DNA from: Lustribacter sp049512335
GTDB taxonomy: Bacteria > Vulcanimicrobiota > Vulcanimicrobiia > Vulcanimicrobiales > Vulcanimicrobiaceae
Length of the DNA: 64,000 nt
Direction: 5' to 3'
Assembly (NCBI GenBank): GCA_049512335.1
Contig: JBEKXE010000001.1
Location: 62,001 to 126,000 of the forward strand
The position numbers were made by a program, and so were the translations under genes. Positions 9,979-17,800 of the stretch are shown here, piece after piece. How positions within the stretch are numbered: position 1 is the stretch's first letter; each line of letters begins with the position of its first letter. The notes below the pieces were generated by a model. That model was not told the DNA's origin, ran no database searches, and saw only the letters and a list, made by a program, of their open reading frames with translations.

Positions 9979-11304
9979 ATGAAGCGACCACTGCTGGCGC
10001 TCGTTGCGTGCGCGATGCTCGCCGCTTGTGCTCGCGGCGGTTCGTCGGCGCCCGCACCGGCAACGCCGGCGGCCGGCGGCCGCGTCGGATACGTGCGGAT
10101 GGACGATCTCGTCAAGAAGCACCCGCTGTTCGGACAGCTCGCGCAGTACGACGCCAACATTCAGGCGCTCAGTCTGGGCGGGCTCGTGCCGCACGTTCTG
10201 GCCGAAGGTCCGCAGCTCAAAGCCGAGGAGGCGCGTCTTCAGGCGCAGCTCTCCGCTGCCGCCAAACGGACGTCCGCGCTGCTCGCCGCCAAGAGTAAGG
10301 AGTACCAGGAACGCGAGAACGCGGCGATCGCCGCGGCGCTGCGCGGTGCCGCCGCGACCGGCGGCCCGAGCGTGGCCGCGATCCAGTCCCAAATGGAAGG
10401 CACCGCGCGCAGCCAGGCGGCCGGAGCGGGCGCGCAGGCGCAGCGCGATCTCGACGCGTACCGCAAGCAGCTCGAGGCGCAGGACGGCGCCCAGATCACG
10501 GCCGCCGAACACACGCTCGAAGCCCGCGCCGACCGCACCTACCGCGCGAAGATCGACGAGCTCAACGCCAAGGAGTCGTCGCTTTCGCTGCTGCTGGCCA
10601 ATGCCGACGCCGCCGAGCGTTTGTCGTTGCGCACGCGTCTGTCGAGCCTCGCGCTCGACGACGCGGCGCGCGCCGACGCGAACAACCAGCTCGCGGCGCT
10701 CGACCGCAAGGAATCCGACCAGGTCGCGGCCTTGCACAACCAGGACGCGCAGACGCTGTCGGCGCTACAGACCCAGTTGCGCGCCCAAGTCCAGCGCGAC
10801 ATGAACGCGCAGGTCGGGCAGATCCGGCAGCGCTCGATCGCGCGCTACCGCGAGCGTTCGGACCAGCTGCGCACGGAATTCGCGCCGAGCAACGGCCCGC
10901 TGATCGCCACTTCGCCCAACGGGCCGCCGACGGTCAACCCCAACCTGCCGCCGGCGTTGCGCCGGCGCATCGGGCAGCTGCACGCCGACTACACGCAGGC
11001 CTTTCAGGCCGACGCGAAACAGACGATCGCGGACTTCAACAAGACGCGGTCCGATCTCCAGCAGCGCTACGCGCTCCTGACCGGCACCGATGCCGCCGCC
11101 ACCCAGAGCGCGCAACTGGAGATCCAATCGCTCGAGAAGAAGCGCCAGGACCTGTATATGGAGATGGTCGCCCAAATCAACCGTGAAGTGAAGACGATCG
11201 CGCAGCAGCGCGGCGTCTCGACCGTCGTCAGCACGGTCGCGCCGGCCGGCGGCGTCGATCTCACCGGCGACGCTATGAAAGACATCGAAACGCTCCATGA
11301 ATAA
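9979..11304 (+). CDS. OmpH/Skp-like lipoprotein with long coiled coil
   Basis: This 441-residue protein begins with a lipoprotein signal (MKRPLLALVACAMLAAC, Cys17). VGYVRMDDLVKKHPL follows, resembling the start of the neighbouring Skp modules. The middle is a long Ala/Gln/Arg/Lys-rich region with heptad-like spacing, expected to form extended helices. The C-terminus (QQRGVSTVVST, then APAGGVDLTGDAM) matches the closing strand and GG(T/V)D(I/L)T signature of the upstream gene. It is read as a membrane-anchored, enlarged Skp relative. It starts 1 bp after the preceding stop and overlaps the next gene by 8 bp. Confidence 0.75.
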   Translation: MKRPLLALVACAMLAACARGGSSAPAPATPAAGGRVGYVRMDDLVKKHPLFGQLAQYDANIQALSLGGLVPHVLAEGPQLKAEEARLQAQLSAAAKRTSALLAAKSKEYQERENAAIAAALRGAAATGGPSVAAIQSQMEGTARSQAAGAGAQAQRDLDAYRKQLEAQDGAQITAAEHTLEARADRTYRAKIDELNAKESSLSLLLANADAAERLSLRTRLSSLALDDAARADANNQLAALDRKESDQVAALHNQDAQTLSALQTQLRAQVQRDMNAQVGQIRQRSIARYRERSDQLRTEFAPSNGPLIATSPNGPPTVNPNLPPALRRRIGQLHADYTQAFQADAKQTIADFNKTRSDLQQRYALLTGTDAAATQSAQLEIQSLEKKRQDLYMEMVAQINREVKTIAQQRGVSTVVSTVAPAGGVDLTGDAMKDIETLHE

Positions 11305-11704
11305 ACTCGTGTTTGCGGCGCTCGCGGCGTCGCTCTTGGCAATGACGGCCTGTTCCAAGCCGCCGTCGAGCGACATCGGGCTGGTCGACGTCCAGCGCCT
11401 GACCGCGAACTGGCCGAAGTTCCTGAACTATCAGAACCAGCTCAACGCCGACATGAATGCCATTCGGGTCTCGCACGTCTCCGATAGCGAGAAGCAGCGC
11501 GAGATGGCCGGACTGCAGATGCGCTTCGCGACCAATCAGACCGAGCTGACCAACAACGTGCACGATGCAGCGGCCCAGGTCGCCAGCGACAAGCACCTGC
11601 GCTACGTCTTCACCCGGCAATTCGTCGGTTACGGCGGCGTCGACATTACCCCCGACGTCGAAAAGATTCTCCAGATCGTCGAGAAGGCCACGCCTACTCC
11701 GTGA
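11297..11704 (+). CDS. Small OmpH/Skp-like lipoprotein
   Basis: This 135-residue protein carries a lipoprotein-type signal (LAASLLAMTAC, Cys19; the -3 residue is Met, slightly atypical). The body runs IGLVDVQRLTANWPKF, then a helical stretch, then RYVFTRQFVGYGGVDITPDV, the same domain ends seen in the two upstream proteins but with much shorter helices. It is the fourth Skp-like module in a row and the second in a lipoprotein. The start overlaps the upstream gene by 8 bp, and the stop overlaps the lpxD GTG start by 4 bp (GTGA). Function by family and context: outer membrane protein chaperoning or docking near BamA. Confidence 0.78.
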   Translation: MNKLVFAALAASLLAMTACSKPPSSDIGLVDVQRLTANWPKFLNYQNQLNADMNAIRVSHVSDSEKQREMAGLQMRFATNQTELTNNVHDAAAQVASDKHLRYVFTRQFVGYGGVDITPDVEKILQIVEKATPTP

Positions 11705-12798
11705 CCGCCGATCTCGGCACGCTCGGTGCGATCGCGGAGCGGACCGGCGGCCGGGTGATCGGTGATGCCGGCGTGCGCGTCGGCCGGATTGCGGCCGTCG
11801 ACGACGCCGACGCGACCACGCTGACGTTCGCCACCGACGAGCGTTTCTTGCGCGCCGCGCTCGGCTCGCGCGCGGCCGCGATTCTGGCCGCTGAAGCGCT
11901 GGTCGATCCGGCCGCGGCCTATGCGAAACCGATCGTCGCCGTGGCCTCGCCGCGCGTGGCGCTCGCCACGCTGCTGGCGCTGCTCGAAACGCCGCGACCG
12001 CGCGGCCCGTACGTCGATCCGAGCGCGGTCATCGATCCCAGCGCGACGCTGGGCCGGGACGTGTACGTCGGCCCGCTGGTTGCTGTCGGTCCGCAGGCGA
12101 CGATCGGCGCCGAAACGGTGCTCGCCGCCGGGGTCGTGATCGGTGCCGGCGCGCGCGTCGGCGCGGCGTGCATGCTCCACCCGCGTGCCTACGTCGCCGA
12201 ACGCTGCGTGCTGGGCGATCGCGTCGTCTTGCAGCCGCAAGCGGTAGTGGGCAGCGACGGTTTCGGCTGGGCGTTTCTCGACGGCACGCTGCAGAAGATC
12301 CCGCAGATCGGCATCGTCGAGCTCGGTGACGACGTCGAGATCGGCGCCAACACGTGCGTCGACCGCGCGCAGACCGGCGTGACCTCGATCGGCAACGGCA
12401 CGAAGATCGACAATCTGTGCCAGATCGGGCACAACTGCCGCATCGGGCAACATACCGCGATCGCCGCACAGACGGGTCTCGCCGGCACGACGACGATCGG
12501 CGACTACGTTCAGATCGGCGGTCAGAGCGGTTTCGCCGGACATCTCACGATCGGTTCGCGCGCGAAAATCGGCGCCGGCGCCGAGGTGTGGGGCGACGTC
12601 GATGCCGGCGCGACCGTGAGCGGCTCGCCGGCGCGCGCGCACCGGGAAAACTTGCGGGTACAGGCGTCCCTGCGGCGCCTTCCGAAACTCTACGAACGCG
12701 TCGAAGCGCTCGAACGCTCGCGCACCATCGCGTTGGCCGAAGGCCAAAGTGGAAGCGGCGAGCGCAGCGAGCATCCCAAGCATCCCGGCGAGCATTGA
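11701..12798 (+). CDS. lpxD: UDP-3-O-(3-hydroxyacyl)glucosamine N-acyltransferase
   Basis: This is the third enzyme of lipid A synthesis: it transfers an acyl chain from acyl-ACP to the 2-amino group of UDP-3-O-acyl-glucosamine. The protein has an N-terminal uridine-binding domain (about 1-100) and a left-handed beta-helix of hexapeptide repeats (about 105-320). The region IDNLCQIGHNCRIG contains the His corresponding to the catalytic base. A short helical tail follows, ending in a low-complexity stretch SGSGERSEHPKHPGEH that LpxD does not normally have. GTG at 11701 overlaps the preceding stop by 4 bp. Confidence 0.96.
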   Translation: MTADLGTLGAIAERTGGRVIGDAGVRVGRIAAVDDADATTLTFATDERFLRAALGSRAAAILAAEALVDPAAAYAKPIVAVASPRVALATLLALLETPRPRGPYVDPSAVIDPSATLGRDVYVGPLVAVGPQATIGAETVLAAGVVIGAGARVGAACMLHPRAYVAERCVLGDRVVLQPQAVVGSDGFGWAFLDGTLQKIPQIGIVELGDDVEIGANTCVDRAQTGVTSIGNGTKIDNLCQIGHNCRIGQHTAIAAQTGLAGTTTIGDYVQIGGQSGFAGHLTIGSRAKIGAGAEVWGDVDAGATVSGSPARAHRENLRVQASLRRLPKLYERVEALERSRTIALAEGQSGSGERSEHPKHPGEH

Positions 12799-12801
12799 AT
12801 C

Positions 12802-13638
12802 CTGCAGAATCAAGCAACGCTCCGCAACGCGATCGAATTTTCGGGCGTGGGGTTACATACCGGCCGCGCGGCAAGCGTGCGCGTGCTGCCGGCCCCGGCC
12901 GGTAGCGGGCTGCGCTTTCGACTCGACGGCGCGGTCGAGTTTCCGGCCCATCCGGATTACGTCGTCGACACGCGCCGCGCGACGGTGCTCGGTTTGGGCG
13001 AACACCGCGTGTCGACGGTCGAACATCTGCTCTCCGCGCTGTCCGGCACCGGCATCACCAACGCGCTGATCGCGGTCGACGGTCCGGAGATCCCGGCGTC
13101 GGACGGCAGCGCGCTCGAGTTCACGGCCGCGATCGACGCCGCCGGCATCCTCGAGCAGCCGCTGGCGTGCGCGCGCACCGTCGTGCGCGAGCCGCAGGTG
13201 TTTCGCGACGGCAGCGCCGTGCTGGCCGTGCTTCCGGCAGCCGCGTTTCGCGTGCGCATGACGATCGACTTCCCGGCGCCGGTCGGCGCGCAATACCTCG
13301 ACTACGACGGCGCCGCGGACAACTACCGCACGGCGATCGCGCCCAACCGCACGTTCGGCTTTCGGCACGAGGTCGAGGCGCTGCTCGAGCGCGGCCTTGC
13401 GATGGGCGGCTCGCTCGACAACGCGGTCGTGTTCGACACCGACGGCCCGCTGGTGGCGCTGCGCGCCGCGAACGAACCGGTGCGCCACAAAGTGCTCGAC
13501 CTCATCGGCGACTTCGCCTTGCTGGGCGCGTATCCGCAATGCGAGGTGATCGCGGTCAAGAGCGGTCACGCTCTGCATTTCGCCGCGGTGCGCGCGCTCG
13601 TCGACCGGGTCGCGGTGAGCGCCGCGAGCGCCGGATAG
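12802..13638 (+). CDS. lpxC: UDP-3-O-acyl-N-acetylglucosamine deacetylase, probable CTG start
   Basis: This zinc-dependent deacetylase catalyses the committed step of lipid A synthesis. The first ATG/GTG-type start in frame (GTG 12847) gives MGLHTG, which cuts off the conserved N-terminus. Reading upstream to the stop at 12796 gives (I/L)QNQATLRNAIEFSGVGLHTG, the normal LpxC opening, so translation most likely begins at CTG 12802 or ATC 12799. Zinc ligands are visible as STVEHLLSA and HKVLDLIGD (His and Asp), together with the family motif RTFGF. The product would be about 278 residues. lpxD ends only 3 bp upstream, suggesting coupled translation. Confidence 0.93.
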   Translation: MQNQATLRNAIEFSGVGLHTGRAASVRVLPAPAGSGLRFRLDGAVEFPAHPDYVVDTRRATVLGLGEHRVSTVEHLLSALSGTGITNALIAVDGPEIPASDGSALEFTAAIDAAGILEQPLACARTVVREPQVFRDGSAVLAVLPAAAFRVRMTIDFPAPVGAQYLDYDGAADNYRTAIAPNRTFGFRHEVEALLERGLAMGGSLDNAVVFDTDGPLVALRAANEPVRHKVLDLIGDFALLGAYPQCEVIAVKSGHALHFAAVRALVDRVAVSAASAG

Positions 13639-13643
13639 CACCG

Positions 13644-14117
13644 ATGGCGATCGTCGACATCCGCGAGATCATGACGATCCTGCCGCATCGGTACCCGATG
13701 CTGCTGATCGATCGCATCCTCGAGCTCGAGCCGATGACGTACGCGCGCGGCTACAAGAACATCACCGCCAACGAGCCGATGTTCACCGGACACTTTCCCG
13801 GCAATCCGGTACTGCCCGGCGTGTACATGGTCGAGGCGCTGGCGCAGCTCGGCGGCACGACGGTGCTCGAACCGGGCGACATGGCGCGTAAGGTCGTCTA
13901 TCTGGTCGGCATCGACAAGGTGAAGTTTCGGCGTCCGGTCGTGCCGGGCGACCGCCTCGACATGGAAGCGCGCATGCTGCGCACACGGCGCAACATCGGC
14001 TGGGTGAGCGTCGAAGCGACGGTCGACGGTAAGGTTGCGTGCAGCGGCGAGCTGATGTTTTCGATCGGCGGCGACGCACAGAGCTTCGCGTACGACGCGA
14101 CCATCCTGCATCAGTGA
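13644..14117 (+). CDS. fabZ: 3-hydroxyacyl-ACP dehydratase FabZ
   Basis: This hot-dog-fold dehydratase of fatty acid elongation acts on (3R)-hydroxyacyl-ACP, the branch point shared with LpxA and LpxD. ATG 13644 gives MAIVDIREIMTILPHRYPML. The catalytic His lies in GHFPGNPVLPG, and the Glu in MVEALAQLGG follows. The length of 157 residues is typical. fabZ commonly sits between lpx genes. The stop overlaps the lpxA GTG by 4 bp, and lpxC ends 5 bp upstream. Confidence 0.96.
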   Translation: MAIVDIREIMTILPHRYPMLLIDRILELEPMTYARGYKNITANEPMFTGHFPGNPVLPGVYMVEALAQLGGTTVLEPGDMARKVVYLVGIDKVKFRRPVVPGDRLDMEARMLRTRRNIGWVSVEATVDGKVACSGELMFSIGGDAQSFAYDATILHQ

Positions 14118-14881
14118 TTCATCCGACCGCCGTCGTGCATCCGTCGGCGAACCTCGCCTACGGCGTGGAGATCGGTCCGTACTGCATCGTCGGCGAGCAC
14201 GTCACGATCGGGTCGGGATCGGTGCTGCTCGCGCACGTCGTCGTCAACGGTCACACGACGATCGGCGACGACGTGATCGTGCATCCGTTCGCCTCGATCG
14301 GCGGCACCTCGCAGGACCGCAAGGCCGCCGATGAGGTGTCGTTCACGAAGATCGGCAACCGCACGATCATTCGGGAATACGCCTCGATTCATCGCGCCAC
14401 CGGCCCCGGCAACTCGACCGTCATCGGTGACGACTGCCTGCTGCTCGCGTACACGCACGTCGCGCACAACTGCACGATCGGGAACGACGTGACGATGTCG
14501 AATCTGGCGCAGATCGCCGGTCAGGTCGTGGTCGAGGATCACGCCGGCATCGGCGGGATGGTCGGCGTGCATCAAGACGTTCGCATCGGCGCCTACGCGT
14601 TCGTCGGCGGGATGACGCGCATCGTGCGCGACGTGCCGCCGTTTTTTCTGGCCGAGGGCAACCCGGCCGAAGTGCACGGGCTGAACAGCGTGGGCCTGCG
14701 CCGGCGCAACTTTCCCGCCGAGACGATCGCCGAGCTGAAGAACGCTTACAAGCTGATCTACCGCTCGGGCCACAACTTGCGTCAGGCAATCGTCGCCTTG
14801 CGCGACGAGGTCCAAAGCGATGCCGGGCGAGTGCTGCTGGCCTTTCTCGAAGCTCCGTCGGAACGCGGCATCTTGAAATGA
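14114..14881 (+). CDS. lpxA: Acyl-ACP--UDP-N-acetylglucosamine O-acyltransferase
   Basis: This is the first enzyme of lipid A synthesis, transferring a 3-hydroxyacyl chain to the 3-OH of UDP-GlcNAc. GTG 14114 gives MIHPTAVVHPSANLAYGVEI, the standard LpxA opening, and overlaps the fabZ stop by 4 bp. Hexapeptide repeats fill residues 1 to about 180. The catalytic His lies in IREYASIHRATG near residue 93. The C-terminal helical domain contains NSVGLRRRNF, typical of LpxA. The length is 255 residues. The stop overlaps lpxB by 4 bp (ATGA). Confidence 0.96.
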   Translation: MIHPTAVVHPSANLAYGVEIGPYCIVGEHVTIGSGSVLLAHVVVNGHTTIGDDVIVHPFASIGGTSQDRKAADEVSFTKIGNRTIIREYASIHRATGPGNSTVIGDDCLLLAYTHVAHNCTIGNDVTMSNLAQIAGQVVVEDHAGIGGMVGVHQDVRIGAYAFVGGMTRIVRDVPPFFLAEGNPAEVHGLNSVGLRRRNFPAETIAELKNAYKLIYRSGHNLRQAIVALRDEVQSDAGRVLLAFLEAPSERGILK

Positions 14882-15999
14882 CGGCCGCGCCGCTGCGCGT
14901 GTTCGTGAGCACGGGTGAAGCGTCGGGCGAGTTGCTGGCCACCGACCTGATCGGCGCGATGCGCGCGTGCGGCGCCGTCATCGACGCCGACGGCATCGGC
15001 GGCGAGCGGCTGGAAGCGGCGGGCGTGCGCTTGACCCAACGCAACGCCGGCTGGGCCTCGATGGGCCCGCTGGACGCGATCGGCAAGATTCCCAAGCTGC
15101 TCTCGGTGGCGTTGCGCACGGCCGTGGCCTTGCGCTCGCATCCGCGCGACCTGATCGTGCTGGTCGATTTCGGTGCGTTCAACCTGCGGCTCGCGCGCAT
15201 GATTCGCTCGCTCGGCTCGTCGACGCCGATCCTGTACTACTTTCCGCCCGGTGCCTGGCTCGACGATGCGCGGCGTGCGCGCGCGGTCGCCGAGCTGAGC
15301 GATCCGCTGACCGCGTTCGCGCATCAGCGCGACTTCTACCAGTCGTTGGGTTTGCCGATCAGCTACGTCGGACACCCGCTGGTGTCGACGATCGCGGCGC
15401 GGCCGCCGCGGCCGCGCGCGCCGGCCGGCGGCGGCATCGTCGCCCTCTTGCCGGGCAGCCGCAGCGGCGAGATTGGGCGCCATACGCCGCGGCTGCTCAA
15501 CGCGCTGGCCTTGCTGCGCGAGCGGCGCCCGGGCGTCAGCGCGCTGCTGGCGGCCGTCGACGCCGCGGCCTATGCGGAATTCGAGGAGCTGTTGCGCTTG
15601 CGCTCGCCGTTGCCCGTGCAGCTGGTGCGTTCGGCGCGCGAAGCGCTGGCCGATGCCGACGCCGCCGCGGTCGCCTCGGGGACGGCGGTGCTCGAGGCGG
15701 CCTTGCTCGAGGTTCCGACGGTTTCGCTCTACGTGTTGTCGGAAGCGACGGCCAAGGTGGCTCGCCGCGTGTATCGCCGGCGTTTCGTCACACTGCCCAA
15801 CCTCGTGCTCGACGAGCCGCTCGTGCCCGAACTGTTGCAGGAGGCTGCGACGCCGCGCGCGCTCGCCGATGCGCTGGAAGTTGCGCTGACCGACGCCGAC
15901 GAGCAGCTGGCCGGCTTCCGCCGCTTGCGCGGCGCGTTGGGCAGCCCGGACTCGCTCGAACGCTGCGCGCGCTTCGCGTTGCGCTTGGCCGGACGATGA
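14878..15999 (+). CDS. lpxB: Lipid-A-disaccharide synthase
   Basis: This GT19 glycosyltransferase joins lipid X to UDP-2,3-diacylglucosamine to form the lipid A disaccharide. The N-terminus has VSTGEASGELLA, where most family members read GEASGD. Further family patterns are ILYYFPPGAWL, then SYVGHPLV, then ALLPGSRSGEI, and the donor-site pattern VASGTAVLEAALLEVPTVSL. The length of 373 residues is normal. It overlaps both neighbours by 4 bp (ATGA), so lpxA, lpxB and the metallophosphatase are translationally linked. Confidence 0.95.
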   Translation: MTAAPLRVFVSTGEASGELLATDLIGAMRACGAVIDADGIGGERLEAAGVRLTQRNAGWASMGPLDAIGKIPKLLSVALRTAVALRSHPRDLIVLVDFGAFNLRLARMIRSLGSSTPILYYFPPGAWLDDARRARAVAELSDPLTAFAHQRDFYQSLGLPISYVGHPLVSTIAARPPRPRAPAGGGIVALLPGSRSGEIGRHTPRLLNALALLRERRPGVSALLAAVDAAAYAEFEELLRLRSPLPVQLVRSAREALADADAAAVASGTAVLEAALLEVPTVSLYVLSEATAKVARRVYRRRFVTLPNLVLDEPLVPELLQEAATPRALADALEVALTDADEQLAGFRRLRGALGSPDSLERCARFALRLAGR

Positions 16000-16712
16000 T
16001 CCGGATCTATCACACCTCCGATCTGCACGACCGGCGGCACATCGCCGCACCGTTGCGCCGCTTGCGCGCGGAGCGGCCCGGACTGCTGGTCGACTGCGGC
16101 GATTCGCTGCGCGGCTCGCAGACCGTGTACCACCGGCGCGAACCGATCGTCGACGAGCTCGATGCGGCCGGCTACGACGTCACCGCCGTCGGCAACCGCG
16201 AATTCCATTACCTCTTCGGCTTGGTCGGCCGCCGGCTACGCAAGATGCACCACCCGGTCGTGTGCGCGAACCTGGTCGACGTGCGCGGGCGCCCGCTGCC
16301 CTTCGCGGCCGAGGTGCAACTGCGCGCACACGACGGCGAGGACGTGCGCTTCTTCGGCCTGCTCGTGCCGCAGTATCCGAACGGCTCGCCGTGGGAGCGC
16401 GTGTTCGGCTGGCGTTTTCTCGACCCGCCGGCGGTTGCCGCGGAGATCGCGCGCACGACTCCGGCCGGAGTGACGCTGGTGGCGCTTTCGCACCTGGGGT
16501 TGCGCGCCGACCGCGCGTTGGCCGCGGCCGTTCCGCAACTCGATTTGATCTTGGGCGGCCATTCGCACGACACGACGCCGGAGCCGGAGGTCGTCAACGG
16601 CGTGCCGATCGTGCATGCCGGTCCGTACGGCGCGTTCGCCTCCCGCACCGAACTCGTGCGCGACGGGGCGCGCGCGCGCATCACCGCCTTCGACTTGTTG
16701 CCGCTGACGTGA
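15996..16712 (+). CDS. UshA/5'-nucleotidase-like metallophosphatase in the lipid A operon
   Basis: This 238-residue calcineurin-like phosphoesterase has no signal peptide, so it is cytoplasmic. Family motifs in order are HTSDLHDRRH, then DCGDSLRGS, then VGNREFHY (where GNHE/D is usual), then LSHLG, then GGHSHDTTPE. It lacks the C-terminal nucleotide-binding domain of full 5'-nucleotidases. It lies between lpxB and an LpxB-like gene with 4-bp overlaps on both sides. No LpxH or LpxI gene is visible in the window, and LpxH is itself a metallophosphoesterase that cleaves UDP-diacylglucosamine. A role as an LpxH substitute is therefore an attractive inference, but the sequence alone does not show substrate specificity. 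Confidence 0.75.
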   Translation: MIRIYHTSDLHDRRHIAAPLRRLRAERPGLLVDCGDSLRGSQTVYHRREPIVDELDAAGYDVTAVGNREFHYLFGLVGRRLRKMHHPVVCANLVDVRGRPLPFAAEVQLRAHDGEDVRFFGLLVPQYPNGSPWERVFGWRFLDPPAVAAEIARTTPAGVTLVALSHLGLRADRALAAAVPQLDLILGGHSHDTTPEPEVVNGVPIVHAGPYGAFASRTELVRDGARARITAFDLLPLT

Positions 16713-17800
16713 GCGGACCGGTATTGTTCGTCACGAACGGACACGGCGAAGCCTCGATCGCGGCGCGGATCGCGCACGACCTGCGGGCCCTCGCGCCGTT
16801 GCGAACCGACCATCTCGCGCTGGTCGGCGAGCGTTTCGGAGGAGGGGATTTTGCCGATGTGGGACCGCAGCGCGCGATGCCCAGCGGCGGCCTCGTTGCG
16901 ATGGGCAACGTCCGCGCGTTCGCCCGCGATCTGGGCGCCGGTTGGCTCGGCTTGTTCCTCGCGCAACTGCGTTTTCTGCGCGCCGCCGGCGCACGTTATG
17001 CGGCCGTCGTCGCGGTCGGCGACGCGTACGCGGCGGCGCTGGTGCGGTTGACGCGCCGGCCGTGGATTTTCGTCGGCACCGCCAAGAGCGAATACGTCGC
17101 GCCGTACGGGCTAGTGGAACGCGCGATCATTACCGCCGCGACGCGCATCTTCGTGCGCGACGCCGTCACGGCCGACGCGTTGCGGCGGCACGGCGTGCGG
17201 GCCGAAGCGCCCGGCAACGTCATCGCGGATCTGCCGGTCGAGGACGGCCGCTACGCGTGGCCGGGACCGGTGCGGATCGCGCTGCTGCCCGGCAGTCGCG
17301 AACGCGCGTACGCCGACGCCGGCCGCATCCTGGAGATCGCGGATCGCGTCGCGGCGCGCGTCCCCGGCGTCGCGGCGGTGCTCTCGCTCGCACCGGCGCT
17401 CGATCCGGCGCGCTTCGCACCGCTGTTCGAGCGATATCCGCACCTGGGCGCGTGGACCGGCGGCATCGGCGGCATCCTCGCCGGTGCGACGCTGGCGATC
17501 GGTCAGGCCGGCACCGCCAATGAAGCCGCGGCGGCCTGCGGCGTCCCAGTCGTCGCGCTCGAGCTGGACGGCGACCGCCGCGGCGGCTGGTACCGGATGC
17601 GCCAGGAACGGTTGCTGGCCGACGCGATGCTGGTGGTGCCCGGCGATCCGGCCGCCGCAACCGACGCGATCGTGACGCTGCTGAACGATCCGGCGCGGCT
17701 GGCCCGGATGGGGGCCGCCGGACGCGAGCGCATGGGACCGGCCGGTGGGGCCGCCGCGATCGCGCGGGCGATCGCCGGCGTCGCGGCGGCCGGAGCATGA
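16709..17800 (+). CDS. Lipid-A-disaccharide synthase-related glycosyltransferase (TIGR03492-like)
   Basis: This 363-residue GT-B protein resembles LpxB. It has FVTNGHGEASIAARIA at the N-terminus, then IFVGTAKSEY, then IALLPGSRERAYAD, and a C-terminal donor-site pattern GQAGTANEAAAACGVPVVAL. Cyanobacteria and Deinococcus-type diderms encode such LpxB-related proteins of unknown acceptor (TIGR03492), and I assign it there from the pattern. GTG 16709 overlaps the upstream stop by 4 bp and the stop overlaps the next gene by 4 bp. A sugar transfer step in lipid A or glycolipid synthesis is an inference. Confidence 0.75.
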   Translation: MSGPVLFVTNGHGEASIAARIAHDLRALAPLRTDHLALVGERFGGGDFADVGPQRAMPSGGLVAMGNVRAFARDLGAGWLGLFLAQLRFLRAAGARYAAVVAVGDAYAAALVRLTRRPWIFVGTAKSEYVAPYGLVERAIITAATRIFVRDAVTADALRRHGVRAEAPGNVIADLPVEDGRYAWPGPVRIALLPGSRERAYADAGRILEIADRVAARVPGVAAVLSLAPALDPARFAPLFERYPHLGAWTGGIGGILAGATLAIGQAGTANEAAAACGVPVVALELDGDRRGGWYRMRQERLLADAMLVVPGDPAAATDAIVTLLNDPARLARMGAAGRERMGPAGGAAAIARAIAGVAAAGA

